Below are positions 26,640-39,319 of a stretch of DNA of 64,000 nucleotides, in pieces. Source of the DNA: Datnioides undecimradiatus (lineage: Eukaryota; Chordata; Actinopteri; Lobotiformes; Datnioididae). The notes under the pieces are model-generated. The model was not told where the DNA came from and made no database searches. It saw only the letters and a program-made list of their open reading frames with translations. The position numbers and the translations under genes were made by a program. Location of the stretch: the NCBI GenBank assembly GCA_008933995.1, contig WARS01000030.1, positions 6,369,304-6,433,303 of the forward strand. The letters run 5' to 3'. The stretch's first letter is position 1. Each line of letters begins with the position of its first letter.

Positions 26640-29440
26640 GATATAAACATAAGCGATCACATCTTACTGTAATGACTGTGACTATTAACTTTAGTAACCG
26701 ATATATTGTCTATGCTGCTGTACATTGAACGCCAATTTTATATCTAGATTGCTGTTTTCTAAAATATATTTAAGTTGTTTGAAACATATTAGATAATTAC
26801 ACTAGTTATGTTTTAACTCACCCTCTATTGTTACTGATCAGCAGGTAATCAGTTTATTTTATTTTACTATCTCTGGCATTAAGAGACACAACTGAAGTTA
26901 CAAGAAATTAAAAATTAACGTTAGAAAGAGATAAAAGCTGTAAATAATAAATATTTGAAAGTAGTGCAAACCAGCTTTTACATCAAATAGATTGAATTTG
27001 GTTAAATGCTATGATGATTATTCTGTGAAGATTAGTTATTAAAATATTATTATTATTGGTGAAGAAACTGCTTTTGTCAAAAATGGCTGGGAAATATAAT
27101 CTAATTATACTAATATGGCTGTATCCTACAGTAATAAATAAGGCTTATTTCTACAGCCTCAGCCCTTGTGTAATTATTTCAATCAAAAAAATAATCTATT
27201 AGTTCACTTTTTTTTCTAAAAATGCTTGCAAATTTCTGTACAATTTCAATCTATATTAAGAGAACTGTAATGTTATTATTTACCTAATATATAGAACTAC
27301 ATTATTTTAAAAAAAACAACAAGCAAAATCACCTTTAGACAGTGAACATCTGTTTTATTTCATGCCAGGAAAGGCACGTTCATACACTGAATCCAACTTG
27401 TTTTGATAGGCTATATAATGTTATATGCATCTACATTCAGGCAGTGCATATATTATGATTCCCATGAATAAATGCAACAATAACATTAACACATTTTGTT
27501 AACCACAAAAACATATAGCACATATGAGCACTGACAATTTGTATATGCACACTTTTAGCATAAGAGGAAGTACATGTGCACCCTGTAGTCCATACAGTTT
27601 TACTGACCTTTTACACCAAAGGAGACATACAGTACATTGCATCAGCAGCACTTGGTTAGTTTTTGGAAAGTCCATAGAGAATATATAATGGTTCTGAGGT
27701 GTCAGTGCCATGTCAGCTTATTTCCACTTTGTCTCTCTCTATTTTGTTCCAGTTGCATAAGACCAGTCATGTTGCATCCGCATTCTGTCAAAATGCATAT
27801 ACTGTGTAACAGACCAGCATGGTCAGTACAAATATCCCTCTTTTTCAGGGATGTTTTCCTTTGGCTGACTCATGTTTGTTTTTAAGCTTTGGACACTCAC
27901 TAAATCCACTAATTGACACCTTCTGCTACTCAAAACCGTATAAACTATTCAGTCCGCAGAGAAGCACTGTCTGGGAACATATTAGACTGTGCCTTTACTT
28001 GCACCATACTGTCCCACTATGAGACAAAGCAGCACCCATGAATGAATGTCTTTCAGTGAGCATCATGTTTAGCTCATTCTCTCTGTCTGACACGATTAGA
28101 TAAACAAGGTGGATTGGAGAGTAGTAAGGGAACGTACTCTTGTTTTCCATTTATCAGTTTGGTGACACAACAGCTTAAAGCGGTCAGTAAACCACACTTT
28201 GTTATGGCAGTTGCTGTTATTACAGATTAAAGGCAAAAAAATTAATACACATTGAAAAGGAACACTTATTTGATTAGCGAGGAATCCACTTCAATATGAG
28301 AATATATTGCAACTGTCTGAAATAACCCTCATCATTTTTCATATTCTGAAGTCATGCAGGGCATTGGTACTTTGTATCCTTAGGATATTATATACTATTG
28401 TAGAGATGGCTGCTAGAATAAAGGAGGAGAACCTTTTGGCATCCATGTTTGTTTACACTGGTTTTGGCAACCAGTTCACATACATAGCTTATTGGATATT
28501 CATTAGTTTTCATGCAACTATGAATTGGTTACATTGTGCTTAACATAGACACACATAGCTTTTTGAATTTAGACTTTATATTAGAGTTCGATATATAGAA
28601 AACAAATTACTGTTATTTGGAAATAGATGAGCCAATTGTATCAATGATAGCTGTCTTTATGTTTGAGATGTGTCCACTGCACATTGTGTGGATTTGATTA
28701 ATGTGGCTGGAATGCAGATGAACACATTTTTGTTTCTCCTGCTGGCACAATGTAATTAATGTATGCATGTGATGCAACTGTTAATTACATTTTGCATGTA
28801 TGTCAGTATATATTTAATGTCTTTAACCCCTTTTCCACTACAACCCAGTCACTTCATCTTGAAATATTATTATCAATATGTTTTATGAGAAGCTGTCCTT
28901 CACCATTAAACTAGCAATTCAGATCTGCTATTCCTTATTTCACTGCACAACATTTTGCTAGTTTCCCCACCGGAAGCCGATGTATGACCATTTTGTAAAG
29001 GTAGTACTTTACAGAATATTTAAGATAAAGGTGAGCAAATTCACACACCATGTCATGGATTTTATGCTGTTTGTATCTTGCAGCAGTCAGTTCTTCATCA
29101 GAAACATTTCACGCACAAATAACAAGCGGACATAGTCCTTCTGTTCTCCAGGTGTTCTGTCGTGTTGCAAACATGACGCAATGATGGAGCACAAACTGGT
29201 ATCAAAAAGCGAAGCAGAAACTGACTGTGTGTTTGCATCCATTCCTCTCATGTTAATGTCCGTTACATCGTTCTCTGGTTTGGCACCATGCCTAAGTCCT
29301 GCTTTATCTTTGAGCACCAGTGGCCGTCCGCATCCTTAAGATGTGGCCCTGTTTATAACAGCTCTCAGCCTGGGAGCAGCCTTGAGAACACATGCCAAAA
29401 AAGGCCTTCTGCTTGGTTCTGTGATAAAACTGGACTCCTT
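26640..29440. other. Non-coding: kdm4a upstream region and probable abhd8 3' UTR
   Basis: No coding sequence supported. The abhd8 stop is at 29446. The nearest good minus-strand AATAAA candidate I noted is at 27355-27360, which would give a 3' UTR of about 2.1 kb. An 11-bp perfect inverted repeat (28749-28759 and 28781-28791) lies within it. The remainder is AT-rich and featureless. Confidence 0.4.
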
Positions 29441-29445
29441 GTAGG

Positions 29446-31167
29446 TTATTTGTCCATAGGCTTATTGATTTTCAGTGTGTGGAGAGTGTCACTGAGAGCA
29501 ACAGTCTTCTCTGTGTCAGTCTTGCTTCTATCTTTTTTGGACATGTCCGGCTCCCATAGAAAGAATTCGTGGAGGAGGGTGTTGACAGTGTCAGGACACT
29601 CCATCATGACCATGTGACTTCCCTCCTCGATGACTTTTAGGAATGCAAACAGGAGGATCTAAAAAAGGAAAAATGAATGCAGAAATTTAGGATAGGGAAA
29701 TAAACATTTAATATTAAACATTAGCACTCGAACACATATGAAAATGTGCTGTACCTCTGCCATGCGCTGGTCTTCATCCATGGGCACAAACTTGTCACAC
29801 ATGCCATGAACCAGAAGGATGGGCACAGTGAGCTCAGCATGGTAGACCTCATCCCCCTCAGGCCAGTACTGGCCACTCATCATGGCTCGCAAGACAAATG
29901 GAGATACATTGAAGGCGTTGCCCTGCTTTAACAGCTGCTTTTCTTTGGCACCCTGACGGGCAAATCCAGCTCTAGAAGTTCAAAAAAGACAGCAAGTGTA
30001 GACTTAGAACAAGTAAATTCATGTCCTACTGTTCCCGTGCTAACCATAAAAATGCGGATCTTACTTGAGGAAACTCCAGGCCAGACAGGGTGACAGACAG
30101 TGCAGGACACAAGATGGCAGCTGGAAGATGGAGCAAAGGCTGGGCTCCAAAGCTGTAGGACCCCCTCCATTGATCATCACAACCTTATGGACCAGATCAG
30201 GATATTCGTGTGCCAAGAAGGTGCAAAATGACACCCTGGAAGATATATAATGGGATGGGTACAGCATGTTAATCAGTATGTGATATACAATAAGGAACTT
30301 TGATCAGCCGTAGAGCTGCTTCAGAGACATATCAAATCCTCACCCATATGAGTGTCCAATGAGAATGTTGCGTTTACGAGCATATCTCTTAAAGATGGCA
30401 CGAAGGTCCTCTGCAAGAGCATAAAAAGTGTAAGCTGCTGCAATCTGTGGGGCAGTGCTGGCACCATGCCCCGCCAGGTCAGGTGCGATGACCTCATAGC
30501 CCAGTCGAGAGAAGAAGTCCAGCTGGCTGCTCCAAATGTCCAAAGAACCTCCCACACCATGCACGAAGAACAGCGCCACATCCGAGTGTGTCCCTTTGCA
30601 GCTTGAGATCACCCTCTTTGAGTCAATTACCACTGTACGCTTGGGCTTGCGACGGCGGCGGCGAGGAGGTGGAGCAGGTTTCTGTTCCCCATGCGGGGGA
30701 GGAACTGGTGGAGGAACAGGGTTGGGGTCCGGAGAAGAAGGCATTTCTTTGTAGTCAGCTAGCTCCACCTCTACAGTGCTACAAGGTTCCAGATCCCCAT
30801 CCTGACACTGCAGGATCTCAGAATGCAAAATGTCACCAAGATTCTCAATCACCAGCTGGCCATTGCGGTAGACGGTGATCTTCCTCTTACAGTGGACGCT
30901 GCTTTCAGTATTGTTCTCATTTATGAAATCCTCAGGAGAGCTGCCATCGTCACAGTCGCCATCCATCTTCTCCTTGCCTGCAACCTGTTCTTCTGTTACC
31001 ACAGGCTGACGCTCGGGGATGATGTGCCGCACTCTAAGAACTCTCCCAGGTTTCACCTCTACAAACTCAAAACCATCAGAGGGTTCAGATGACTCCAAGG
31101 GCAAGACCAGACTGGCAGCCTTCCCAGTCAGGCAGCACAGTATGCCCTCCGTGATGCTGGTCAGCAT
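29446..31167 (-). CDS. abhd8: Alpha/beta hydrolase domain-containing protein 8
   Basis: Serine-hydrolase-fold protein. Coding exons, 5' to 3': 31167-30344, 30235-30065, 29971-29755, 29658-29446. The phases join to give 474 residues (human 439). The opening [13 protein letters not shown] and the stretch [22 protein letters not shown] motif (here [19 protein letters not shown]) are hallmarks of ABHD8. A Pro-rich and then Arg/Lys-rich linker (residues about 170-200) precedes the hydrolase domain. The likely triad is S273 in GHSYG, D391 in HGMCDKF and H419 in EGSHMVM. Helical and loop signatures FVHGVGGS and [13 protein letters not shown] are present. The ATG at 31167 lies 9 bases inside an exon that starts at an acceptor (31176), so a leader exon exists upstream. 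The C-terminal 30 residues are Lys/Asp/Thr-rich and differ from human. Confidence 0.95.
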
Positions 31168-32726
31168 GGTGCTTCCCTGCACAAACAACAATACACAGAC
31201 ACAACAAAGCAGATCATCACTCAGATGCTTAATATGAATAATTAAATGCAAAAAATATCAAAAACAGCACATTAGGCTACAAAAGGGAAAAACAGATCAT
31301 GTATGAACATGAGATATAATTCTCCCCCTAGCAGTTCCAGGTTTGTTTCCTATCGCAGTGTTTGTAAATGTCAACAGCTCAACGAGAAGAAACTAGCTTG
31401 GTTCCTATAATACTGGACAGAAGCTGTTTCCTAGCAACGCAGTTACACTGAAATGGTCTTCTTTATCCTTCCATCAGACCACAGCCAGTGTCGAGTTAAA
31501 TGAAACACGCCAGGAGAGAGAGGAGGCTTTCAGTTGAACAGCCTCCAAACCATCGTGCAAATTCAGAATACCACAGCAGCCCAAACAGCCATTGTAAAGC
31601 TCTGCTAACACACTCACCTGGGTGACTAAGCAGCTTAACGTTCAGGGAGTCCAAGTTCACCAACAGACAACATAAAACCAATACTGTACTACAGTTTCAA
31701 TGTCACTCAGGACTGACCATTTACAAGGCAACCTCTACTTTTGCTATTAATAACCCCGCCCTTTTCACATGGTCAGAACAAGGATGTATGGAAATAGAAA
31801 ACACCACTCATAGGGCATGACTGTATACATGCCTGTGAACTGTATGGCTCATAGGAGCATGATAGCAGTTCTTCGAGCTCTGCTACTTCCAGTGGAGAAA
31901 AACAGTCTTTGTTCCCCTGCTCAGGTTCAGTCAGAGCTAAACTGCATTTCAGTAGTTGTGCAAATAATGCATCATTACTGGTCATTTTTCTGTCAGACAC
32001 GGACTGGTTATCTCTAGGAAACAAAGGGGAAACAGTCACGTCTACATTCTAAGGCCATTGTTTCCTGGTGTGTTAAACTAGGAAACTGGGAGCAGTTTGC
32101 ACATTACTGCATGTCATGTAACTTACAGATCATGGCAGCGTTCCATGCTTAACACATTTAATATAAGTTTCATAACACCTTGGCATATTGTTGTTAAGAG
32201 ATCACATAAAATGAATGCGTGATCATATATTAACTTTAACAGAGGGAAATACATTATTTATACATAACTGTGATTAGTGAAGGTTTATTTTCCACGATTT
32301 TAAAGAATGCTGTAAAGAATGCTGTAAATAATATAATATATATCTCATTATTCTTATTCTGAAATATTCCTCCACCATTGCTGTAATAAATTAAGCATAA
32401 TGTACTATTTGCTAAAACAAAGGCAACGTGATGATACAGACTTTTAAAGGACATTGCTTAGAAGGATTCTCATGCACATGTGCCTGTGCTGCATGTGTGT
32501 TGTTGTTGTTGTTGGTTTTGGGATTGGTGAAGGATGGTCTGAAGGTCAGCGCATCAAGAGCTATCCAGTTACATCCAAGAGTCAAGTGAATGTTGACTGA
32601 GATATCTGTCTGTTCTACAAGCATTAAGATGGAGCAACAACACAATGAGCCAACACTGCAAGCTGCAACTCAGCTGTCAGTCTTAAAAACTGCAGTGAGC
32701 TTCACTGCTATTCTGTCAGTGTCCCA

Positions 32727-32739
32727 TATCTATCTATCC

Positions 32740-32783
<44 letters not shown>
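32727..32783. repeat. (TCTA)n microsatellite
   Basis: About 14 tandem TCTA units with one TCCA interruption near the left end, in the large first intron inferred for abhd8. Confidence 0.95.
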
Positions 32784-33716
32784 CATGCCACATCAGCAAG
32801 TGGTACACAATGATGTGAAGGTGTCTACTCAGGTGGTCACTAACGTCACATCAATGGTGAACAATTTGACAGCATGGCAGGACATGCAGGACGTCACCTA
32901 ACCTTGTTTAGAACTGGAGTGAAGATACCACCTCATTAACACACCACTAAGGCATCTACATTGATGCAAGAACAGCCCTGCCATTTCAATCAGGGATTCT
33001 CCTCCTGACCTACAATCTACCAGGATTTTGCATGTAGCAGGGGAGAGCCAGTGGACTGGAAGCTGTAATCCACAAACCTTAAAGTCAAAAACTCTGAAGG
33101 TTACTCAGCCATGATATTTTTTTGTCTGCACTGCAGAATATATAGGTTGCTATGTCTGCCAAGTCTTACAGTAACACACATTTGGTACACAGTGTGCTCC
33201 TTTTCTTCAACAACCACAAGGTACAGCATGGTGCAGTGTGCACATGACACATAAACATAAAATATGTATTTTTGCAAAAGATATAACCATAATACACGAA
33301 TTTCTTTTTTTAAAGACCTAATGCGCAAATACCCCACAGCTGGGCTGGCTCTAGAAACCTACGACCCCAAAACATCAAGTCATAAACCGCAGTATTTAGC
33401 TCCATATTGCAATAATTTTACACAAATCATCAAAAATAATGTTTTGCATCAATAAAATGCACATTTTTACAAATCTTATATATATGGCCTAGTCAAAAGT
33501 GTCGCACCACAAATAAAAACGATTAAAAATCCTTGACAGTCTAATGCTTAAGGCCATTACTGCTCGCTATATTATTGACGGCTCTATTATTTTTGCGCTG
33601 TCACGGGACAATTGCATGCAATAATCGCGCAGCTGTTTATTGACGCTGATGAGTGGGGTAATGCTGCACCGTAAGCTAATTAGATAGACACAATGCAATA
33701 AAAATCGATCCCTTAC

Positions 33717-33900
33717 CTGCAGAATTACTGATGATTATTAAGGGTGATGAGAAATCTGCACCAAGAGATGACGGTCAAGGGCCGGCGAAGCTGAACTGAG
33801 AAGAACGCTGCATTTGGTGCAACAATTTGTCTACGCCTGGGATGCTGCAAGATAGCACAAGCTTCTTACTGGCCTCATCAGACTACTGTCACAGAACACC
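33717..33900 (-). promoter_or_regulatory. Probable abhd8 5' leader exon
   Basis: A strong minus-strand donor (TCTGCAG|gtaagg, exon edge 33717) lies 2.5 kb upstream of the abhd8 start exon, whose acceptor requires a non-coding leader. No in-frame start is needed here. The upstream limit and transcription start are guesses. Confidence 0.4.
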
Positions 33901-34949
33901 GAGGGGCTTGGAATATTAATAAAGCGCGCATCCATAAAAGTGTGCCAACTGCATTGCAATAAGACACCCATCACGATAACAAACGGTAATGTTTTCTTTC
34001 TTTCCCTCCTCAGCATCCACTGCGCACTCAGGCCAGACCCTGCCCAGCCCTGCTGCCCTTGTATCCGCAGCAGCCTCAGCAGCCTTCGGGCATTTTCGCT
34101 CCTGAGTGGCAGTGAGGAGGGCGAATAGACGGCAGCCGAGCAGTGAGAGGAGGCCAATGGGAGAAGCTTTTTTCCCTGTTGCCAAGGCTGACAGAAAAGC
34201 AAAATGCGCGCGCGTGTGCGTGCCTGCATGCGGTCCGAGACTGACAGAAATGTTAAAAATGATAATCCAGCTAATTATCTACATGAGATAACTCGTGATC
34301 ATATCTGCACGTGTGTTCATTTTTCATATTTTACACAAATGTTTAAATCACGTAAACGCATCATCATAAACTAAACGTGTCATTGCAGTTGAAGGGAGTG
34401 ATGACCTTTAAATTGGAACCAATTAGATTAAGACGTGCTGTCTCCCTGTTGAACTCACACCAACGGCTTACTACTGGGACATTCCGGTGCCTGACACCGG
34501 ACAGATGTGACGTCTACTGGGCGGAGAGGCTGTGAGCCAACAACTGTCCACTTTCGGTTATTGTTTTGTAGCCGGTGTAAATAACAATTACTGCATTATA
34601 TTAATACATGGCTGGGCAAAAAATGAGTACAGTAATTGACAGATGGCCTTCCCACTAAACAATATTATACTGTGCCCTGTGAAATGTTTCTCAGTTGTTT
34701 TGACTCTTTCCCCCATGAAAATCATTATTTCTCAAACACTGCGTTTTCTTATGCTTTGTCCTCCACAGGGTCTCATAGTTATATCGAATTCAAAAATATT
34801 GGTGCAAATATCTTTTATCTGTGATACAAGTTCTAATTTTCTCTCATCATTATTCTTACTGTGTAAATCTTTACATTAAAATCTATCCAAACATGTGGGT
34901 CCCACAGGATATTGTCCTTAGGGCAATGACCAAATGTGAGGCAGATAAC

Positions 34950-35260
34950 ATGGTATAACACGTAGTGTTTGGATAGACAATGAGGTTGCTCCTCCTTTAT
35001 CCAGGCTTGGGACCGGCAAACGTGACCCAAAAGAGACACTGGCAGAGTGGGGTAGACCAAACTCTTGATAGTAATTACACCCAACAGGTCCCACCAGGAG
35101 CAAGCACGTTGCGACGGTGGCAAAGAAAAACTCCTTTTAACAGGTAGAAACCTTGAGAAGAGTCTGGTTCCAGGTGGGCCATCTGCCGTGACCGGTTGGG
35201 GGGAAAGAGGGAAAGAGAGAAAGAGAAAGAATGATAGAAAAACCGGTTTGGTTTTAGGCT
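34950..35260. repeat. Teleost interspersed repeat fragment
   Basis: The order of words CCCACCAGGAGCAAGCAC, GGCAAAGAAAAACTCC, TTTTAACAGG..GAAACC, GGGCCATCTGCCG and GACCGGTTGGGG followed by purine-rich sequence is one I recognise from a repeat found widely in teleost genomes. The 207-codon minus-strand frame across it (34833-35456) and the shorter plus-strand frames are by-products. I do not assign a class or family. Confidence 0.6.
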
Positions 35261-35781
35261 CTTTGAACACAAGCTTTGTTGCCCTATTTTCCATTAGAAG
35301 TATTGTATTGGAAGGAATGCCCAAAGCCAGATTGGGTGCTATTATCAGAGTGGAGGGGAGCTGTAGACTTACTCTATGTACATGGTTGTGTTGAAAACTT
35401 GTGCAAGTTGCAGATTTGTAATCGTGGAAGCAGCCACCAAGCAACAGGCGCACCACCCAGCTGGCTCATTAGCGCCCATATTAAGAGGAGACATTTCAGG
35501 TGAGAATCATAAATGTCCACTTTTAGGAACTGCTCCTCTCATCACATTTTTGACACTACACACATTTCACCGACTGTGCCAAGCAGGGTTTTCTCTTTCT
35601 TTTGATATCACCTTGAGCCAATCTGAGCTAATGTCTTTGTGGTAAAGGCTTGGGAACGAGAGGTTAGACTGCTTAGTGTTCCCTATGTGTCCTTCCGTGT
35701 CGAGGCTTCGAAGAGTATGTCGAGTAATCCAGAAGCGCTACTCCGGGAATCTAGTCGCCACTCTCATCAACGAGCTTTTCA

Positions 35782-35805
35782 ATTGGCTGAGGGGTCTGAG
35801 CCAAT
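35782..35805 (+). promoter_or_regulatory. Paired inverted CCAAT boxes of mrpl34 promoter
   Basis: ATTGGCT (35782-35788) and AGCCAAT (35799-35805) form a perfect inverted pair with a 10-base spacer, 87-110 bases before the mrpl34 ATG. CCAAT boxes bind NF-Y in general; pairing in opposite orientation next to a housekeeping gene start fits a TATA-less promoter. Use in this fish is inferred. Confidence 0.55.
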
Positions 35806-35891
35806 CATTTTGCTTCTTATTCGCAGGAGGCTCGCGGACTTGTGACATTCACAGTTCTCATGTCTGTGTCAACTGTATAAATATCTCAACA

Positions 35892-36740
35892 ATGAACATT
35901 ATGCTGTCGTCTTTTGCCCGACTGCGTGGATTAATCCATTTCACCAGGTAACAGAGTTCACGTTTTTCATGTCAGACAAAAGACGAAGCCAGCACTGTTT
36001 GTTTACGATGCTAACATTGACAAGCTAGCTTAGCGGGACGTTCACAGCGTGGCTAGTAAATGGTAAAGCTAGCTAGCTACATACTGACTGAAAACCCTAT
36101 TTAGTTAACTGGTTGTAATCCAGTTGTATTTTAAATATAGTAAACCTGTTGTTCATACTTTCATATGATGGTATAGCCTACAATAATTACAGTGTTACAG
36201 TCGTAAATCGAGTAGTAGGTGTCATCAAGTTTAGAATTAAGCCAGATTCACACTTTATCTTGTAATTTATGTTCTGTGAAATGTTATCACAGGTCTTAAA
36301 CAAGACATTCGTGCATGACTCACATATCAGTAGGCGCACCATAAATGTAAAACAATTTCAACGTTACTGCGCGATAATATTGATATTAGAAAATAACAAT
36401 TTTAATCTGTATTTTCAACAGCGTCCCTGCAGGGGACCTTGCTATGACTGGCACCTCTCGCCTTAGATTATTCAGCAGCTGGATTGCACCTAGAGCAGCT
36501 GTAGCACCTCCAATGTCCAGGTGTGGACCACTTGCTTCACAAGCTGAGGGTTCAGGAGTATTCCAGCAGCTTCCATGGCAATACCAGCAGATACGGACAC
36601 GGAAAAGAGGAACAGAGTATCAGCCCAAGAACATCAAGCGCAAGAGGACCCACGGCTGGATCAAGAGGATCAGTACAAAAAGTGGCATCGAGCTGCTTCT
36701 ACGGCGCATGTTGAAAGGACGCAAATCACTCTCACACTGA
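35892..36740 (+). CDS. mrpl34: Mitochondrial large-ribosomal-subunit protein bL34m
   Basis: Structural protein of the mitochondrial 39S ribosomal subunit, homologous to bacterial L34. Two coding exons: 35892-35947 (donor AG|gtaaca, phase 2) and 36422-36740 (acceptor at 36420-36421). The joined frame gives 124 residues, longer than the 92 of human. The first half is an Arg/Ser/Ala-rich, acid-poor presequence suited to mitochondrial import. The last 45 residues carry the L34 signature: EYQPKNIKRKRTHGW, then RISTKSG, then LLRRMLKGRKSLSH at the very end. A second in-frame ATG (36444) opens exon 2 and would shorten the presequence by 26 residues; the joined start is preferred because phases match and splice sites are good. 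A canonical AATAAA lies at 37124-37129. Confidence 0.95.
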
Positions 36741-37123
36741 AGGTTGCTGTTGGAGACCCTGAAAGACTTTCAGCAAACAGACATTAGATCTGAAATGCTG
36801 GCAATGCTCAGCAAATAACTTGTATACTGGGTTAACTGGTGATACTGGGTGTGGGTTGGGCGTTCCCATTGCATTAAATTGCATTGCATTTGGGTGGGAG
36901 ATTGGAAACTGGCCTTTTGACAAGCAAGTTTCGTTTGCATTGGGTATAAAGAAGCCTGGTCATTGCACACAGTTTCTTCTGATCTCCATGTGGTGTTTAT
37001 AATAACTAGATGATATTTCTTTTAATTTGGTTTTCTCTTGTGTGAAATCATTTGGTTTGAAGACAAGATGTCCTTAAAAGTCTGGATCATTCGAGTTGTT
37101 TGACACCATATGGTCGACATGGA

Positions 37124-37129
37124 AATAAA
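37124..37129 (+). terminator. mrpl34 poly(A) signal
   Basis: AATAAA 384 bases after the mrpl34 stop codon on the same strand; the first canonical hexamer I noted downstream. Confidence 0.6.
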
Positions 37130-37139
37130 AAACCATCCT

Positions 37140-37840
37140 TGCAGAATTTACATGCTTTTTCTTTTGTGACTAAAAAAATCAGTTATTTCCAAAGAAAAGC
37201 AGTTTGTTCAATGTTACATACAGATATAAGTTTCCTTCAAAGATGACCTAGGTTCACTATAATCTCCACTGAAGGAAGCATAAAAAAGTATTAATTAGAT
37301 ATTTTTGAAGCTTGTGGAAGGGATTACTTTTGGAGAATGCAGAGGAAATGTATTTGATTTTGTTTTGCATTGAGAAGGTCTGACAAAATAAAGCAAGATA
37401 GAATGGATGGATTAAATGATAACTTTATATCTGAGAATAACACATTTAACAGGTATTTTACATAAGTAAATAAATATTGAGTTAAACTAGACTTAGTTAT
37501 TGCATTTTACAGTAGCTTGTGGGTTACAGAAAGAGACATAGTTACAGTGTCAGTAAATTTACTCAGTAGAGGCCACTGTGAGGAAGGTCGATTCGCGAGA
37601 TCACGCGAGAATTGTTGTATATCTGGCGCGGCAGGTCAAAGAAGCTGTTCCTTCTTTTGAGAAAACAGTTTTCTACCGTCTCTCCCTCTCCATCCACTCA
37701 ACACATTACTGCGACCAGCAACAGCGGTTCAGAAATGCTCAATTACATATACTGTACATGCAGCAGGACTTTGTAGAAAGTACTTGTGTTGTTTTCATGC
37801 CACAACTCCCCGCGTATTGGGCGCTCGGTCTGTTACATAA
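37140..37840. other. Intergenic between mrpl34 and dda1
   Basis: No gene supported; AT-rich in the left part, rising in GC toward the dda1 promoter. Confidence 0.45.
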
Positions 37841-37850
37841 TGACTTTCTA

Positions 37851-37940
37851 GCCAATCAACGCTGTTCTTTTGCTCTCTCTTCACGCATCCACAACTGTTC
37901 AACCAATGACATACGTTGAATCTCTGGCGGTACCCGCCCC
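37851..37940 (+). promoter_or_regulatory. Probable dda1 promoter elements
   Basis: Two direct CCAAT boxes (about 37852-37856 and 37903-37907) and a GC box (ACCCGCCCCC, about 37932-37941) lie 320-410 bases before the dda1 start codon. No TATA box is obvious. Typical of a broadly expressed gene; the start of transcription is not defined. Confidence 0.5.
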
Positions 37941-37960
37941 CGAACAGACGAACAACAAAA

Positions 37961-38005
37961 ATGGAGTTGCGAAGTACTAGCAGTCAGCTTCGTAAGGACG
38001 TATAG
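37961..38005 (+). other. Possible upstream ORF in dda1 leader
   Basis: A 14-codon frame with a strong initiation context (AAAAATGG) begins about 20 bases after the GC box and ends 257 bases before the dda1 ATG. It matters only if transcription starts before 37961. Confidence 0.3.
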
Positions 38006-38262
38006 TTTCAATTTTTGTGTAATTACTTCACTCGAGTGGTGGTCTTCGGCTGTTTTGAAGGGTCGTGATGCGATCATATCAAAGTCATACGCAGCATATG
38101 TTTCACTACAGTCGAAAGCAGTTTTCCAGTTGGTAAACAAACCGGTACCTTGGCTACGACAAAGACAACAAGGCTTATTAGCTAGCCAGCTAACACAGTA
38201 GCATCTGCTCGTTTCAAGTCTTGCAGCGCTCCGCTAGTTAACGAACGAAGACTCGGACAGAC

Positions 38263-39271
<1,009 letters not shown>

Positions 39272-39319
39272 ATTGCTGTTGATGCACGCCCAGCACAGAC
39301 TGAGTTATACAAATAAAAT

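Noticed and set aside
32590-32901. Plus-strand 103-codon frame with Ile-Tyr-Leu-Ser repeats
   Set aside because: Produced by the (TCTA)n microsatellite.
34833-35456. Minus-strand 207-codon frame
   Set aside because: It lies across a teleost interspersed repeat and shows no protein-family features.
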